Shown one piece after another: positions 6,392-7,353 of a stretch of DNA of 7,353 nt. The translations under genes were made by a program, and so were the position numbers. Below the pieces are notes generated by a model. It was not told the DNA's origin, searched no databases, and saw only the letters and a list, made by a program, of their open reading frames with translations. Numbering within the stretch: position 1 is the stretch's first letter; each line of letters opens with the position of its first letter. Source of the DNA: Erythrobacter sp. (GTDB taxonomy: Bacteria > Pseudomonadota > Alphaproteobacteria > Sphingomonadales > Sphingomonadaceae); the NCBI GenBank assembly GCA_002695185.1, contig NZOF01000097.1, positions 1 to 7,353 of the forward strand, given 5' to 3'.

Positions 6392-6859
6392 ATGTCCGAA
6401 TCGCATACCCATCGCGCCACCCGCAGCATCCTCGCATCGCCGCGGACCATCTACCGCGCGTTCCTTGACGCGGAATCTGTGTCATCCTGGCGCCCGCCAA
6501 GCGGCATGACCGCTCGCGTCGAGCGGTTCGAACCGTGGATCGGCGGTGGTTATCGCATGGCTTTCATCTACCCGGAGGGCAGCCCTGAGCGCGCAAAAAG
6601 CGGATCTGGCGAGGATATTTTCGAGGGCAGCTTCATCGATCTCATTCCTGATGAGAGGATCGTCGAGGCGGTGACCTTTGAAAGCGACGATCCCGATTTT
6701 GCAGGAACGATGACGATCACCACTATGATCGAGCGTGAAAAAGGAAACAGCAGCAAGGTGACCTTTCTTGCTGAGAATGTGCCCTCGGGCATTTCGGAGG
6801 CCGATCATCGTGAGGGGATGTCGTCCAGCCTGCGCAATCTCGCCAATCTCCTGGAATGA
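6392..6859 (+). CDS. AHSA1/SRPBCC-family protein
   Basis: This 155-residue protein matches the bacterial AHSA1-type branch of the SRPBCC (START/Bet v1-like) superfamily. ATRSILASPRTIYRAFLDAESVSSWRPP is the typical first strand, helix and W-P motif. Next come RVERFEPWIGGGYRMAFIYP and FEGSFIDLIPDERIVEAVTFES, the usual strands around the ligand cavity. It ends with GMSSSLRNLANLLE, the long C-terminal helix; the length is normal for the family. Such proteins are small cytoplasmic ligand-binding proteins often encoded next to ArsR or MarR regulators; most have no known ligand. The ATG at 6392 begins just before the first conserved strand. No convincing Shine-Dalgarno is visible. It follows the terminator at 6304-6340, so it should have its own promoter, and lies 154 bp before a MarR-family gene on the same strand. 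Ligand and pathway cannot be told. Confidence 0.87.
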   Translation: MSESHTHRATRSILASPRTIYRAFLDAESVSSWRPPSGMTARVERFEPWIGGGYRMAFIYPEGSPERAKSGSGEDIFEGSFIDLIPDERIVEAVTFESDDPDFAGTMTITTMIEREKGNSSKVTFLAENVPSGISEADHREGMSSSLRNLANLLE

Positions 6860-6878
6860 GCATCGGCGGTGAGACGGT

Positions 6879-6898
6879 GCAGCAGCGCAACGTGCTGC
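6879..6898 (+). terminator. Possible weak terminator hairpin after the AHSA1-family gene
   Basis: GCAGCA (6879-6884) and TGCTGC (6893-6898) pair around an 8-base loop, 19 bp after the stop codon. Only a short CCCATTTC follows, so termination is doubtful. Confidence 0.25.
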
Positions 6899-6957
6899 CC
6901 ATTTCAAGACACGATAGGTTCGAAGACTAGCCGACCAACAATTGGCAGAGTTTGCAG

Positions 6958-7001
6958 TTGTTGATCGAATCAACATTTTGCAATGTTGATTCGATCAACA
7001 A
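6958..7001. promoter_or_regulatory. Double palindromic operator upstream of the MarR-family gene
   Basis: Two 17-bp palindromes share the half-sites TGTTGAT and ATCAACA. Site 1 is 6959-6975 with centre CGA; site 2 is 6984-7000 with centre TCG. Their centres are 25 bp apart, and the sites are mirror copies, so the whole 6958-7001 is a perfect inverted repeat with 20-bp arms and the 4-base centre TTGC. The right site ends 13 bp before the MarR-family ATG. MarR dimers typically bind palindromes of this size and repress their own genes, so autoregulation is a reasonable inference. A weak -35/-10 candidate (TTGGCA at 6942, TCGAAT at 6965) would be overlapped by site 1. Confidence 0.7.
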
Positions 7002-7013
7002 TGGAATTCGACG

Positions 7014-7256
7014 ATGGCGCAGGACGAGCATGCACAGGATATTGCGGCCTTGCGGGGCTTCAATCGGGCTTATACAAACAGGCTCGGCCTGCTCAATCCG
7101 CACCTCGATGGCAGTCCCTTCACCCTGAGTGAAGCGCGGATACTCTACGAACTCGCTCGTCGCTCGGCACCCACCGCCGCCGAAATCGGAAGAGCGCTTC
7201 ACCTTGATCGCGGGCAAATCAGCAGGACGCTGAAGCGCTTTTCTGACCGGGGGTTA
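7014..7256 (+). pseudogene. MarR-family regulator gene truncated by an IS5-family element
   Basis: Eighty-one codons of MarR-type sequence are intact: the dimerisation helix FNRAYTNRLGLLNPHLDGSPFTLSEARILYELA (about residues 16-48), then the HTH APTAAEIGRALHLDRGQISRTLKRFSDRGL (about 52-81). This N-terminus resembles the longer regulators in which a MarR domain is fused to a GNAT acetyltransferase domain, which would lie in the missing part; this is inference. At 7257 the sequence changes to the terminus of an IS5-family element. The frame continues through it to a stop at 7340, adding 27 foreign residues with no wing or C-terminal helix. Such a product would lack the wing and should not bind DNA normally. 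The start at 7014 is chosen because the helix begins soon after; its Shine-Dalgarno (GGA, 9 nt away) is weak. The rest of the gene, if retained, lies beyond the element outside the window. Confidence 0.8.
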
Positions 7257-7353
7257 GGGTCCAGACTCGTTCAGAGCCAGAACGCTACGGCGGCAGCGAG
7301 GCTTACGGCTGATAGGAAGTTTCTGGCGAGCTTGTCGTAGCGGGTAGCGATGC
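7257..7353 (-). mobile_element. End of an IS5-family insertion sequence
   Basis: The left boundary is placed at 7257, where MarR coding similarity stops and GGGTCCAGACTCGTT begins, a sequence that looks like a terminal inverted repeat. It is preceded by TTA (7254-7256), the sort of short TA-containing target IS5 relatives choose. The other end and the target duplication are outside the window, so the exact boundary is inferred. Inside it is the 3' end of the transposase gene. Confidence 0.75.
7271..7353 (-). CDS. IS5-family transposase, C-terminal fragment (partial at window edge)
   Basis: Read on the minus strand, the last 26 codons give IATRYDKLARNFLSAVSLAA, then AVAFWL and a TGA stop (7273-7271). 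This R-IATRYDKLA-NFL-AV-LAAA--FWL ending is characteristic of IS5-family DDE transposases. The DDE catalytic residues lie upstream, outside the window, so activity cannot be judged. The stop codon is 14 bp from the proposed element end, which fits the compact structure of these elements. Confidence 0.82.
   Translation of the reverse strand, partial: IATRYDKLARNFLSAVSLAAAVAFWL

Noticed and set aside
6142..6468. 108-codon ORF running through the short ORF, the terminator and the AHSA1-family start
   Set aside because: It reads through a strong terminator hairpin and has no ribosome binding site; its composition is random.
6927..7217. 96-codon leftward ORF antisense to the MarR-family gene
   Set aside because: It reads through the operator palindromes and is antisense to a recognised HTH; no family resemblance.

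Overview
The window is high-GC DNA whose gene types point to an alphaproteobacterium of the sphingomonad group: a large ParB-like protein beside a toprim/CHC2 primase-like protein, a LuxR-type HTH protein with a C-terminal membrane helix, a RadC-like JAMM protein, and small winged-helix regulators. The ParB/toprim pair and the insertion-sequence end suggest accessory DNA (plasmid, integrative element or genomic island). Species and element type are inferred from family resemblance only.

Left part (1-3016, minus strand): a toprim/zinc-finger protein followed 33 bp later by a 680-residue ParB-family protein, probably one leftward operon. The toprim start codon lies inside a perfect 7-bp inverted repeat with a 3-bp spacer, and a second inverted repeat lies just upstream. 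A 340-385 bp divergent intergenic region separates this operon from the rightward genes.

Middle part (3402-6034, plus strand): five genes in the same direction. They are a LuxR-HTH protein with a C-terminal membrane anchor, a 114-residue helical protein of unknown function, a 145-residue multi-pass membrane protein, a RadC-like JAMM-domain protein whose start codon cannot be placed on a normal codon, and a MarR-like winged-helix protein. They look like a regulatory/membrane module carried on the element. No function for the whole has been shown from sequence.

Right part (6035-7353): a compact transcription-unit-like segment holds a 22-codon ORF behind a near-perfect Shine-Dalgarno sequence, a hairpin centred on its stop codon and an 11-bp-stem terminator-like hairpin. 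Then come an AHSA1/SRPBCC-family protein and a MarR-family gene preceded by two near-identical 17-bp palindromes that together form a perfect 20-bp-arm inverted repeat. The MarR gene is cut after codon 81 by the end of an IS5-family element, whose transposase C-terminus runs off the right edge on the minus strand.
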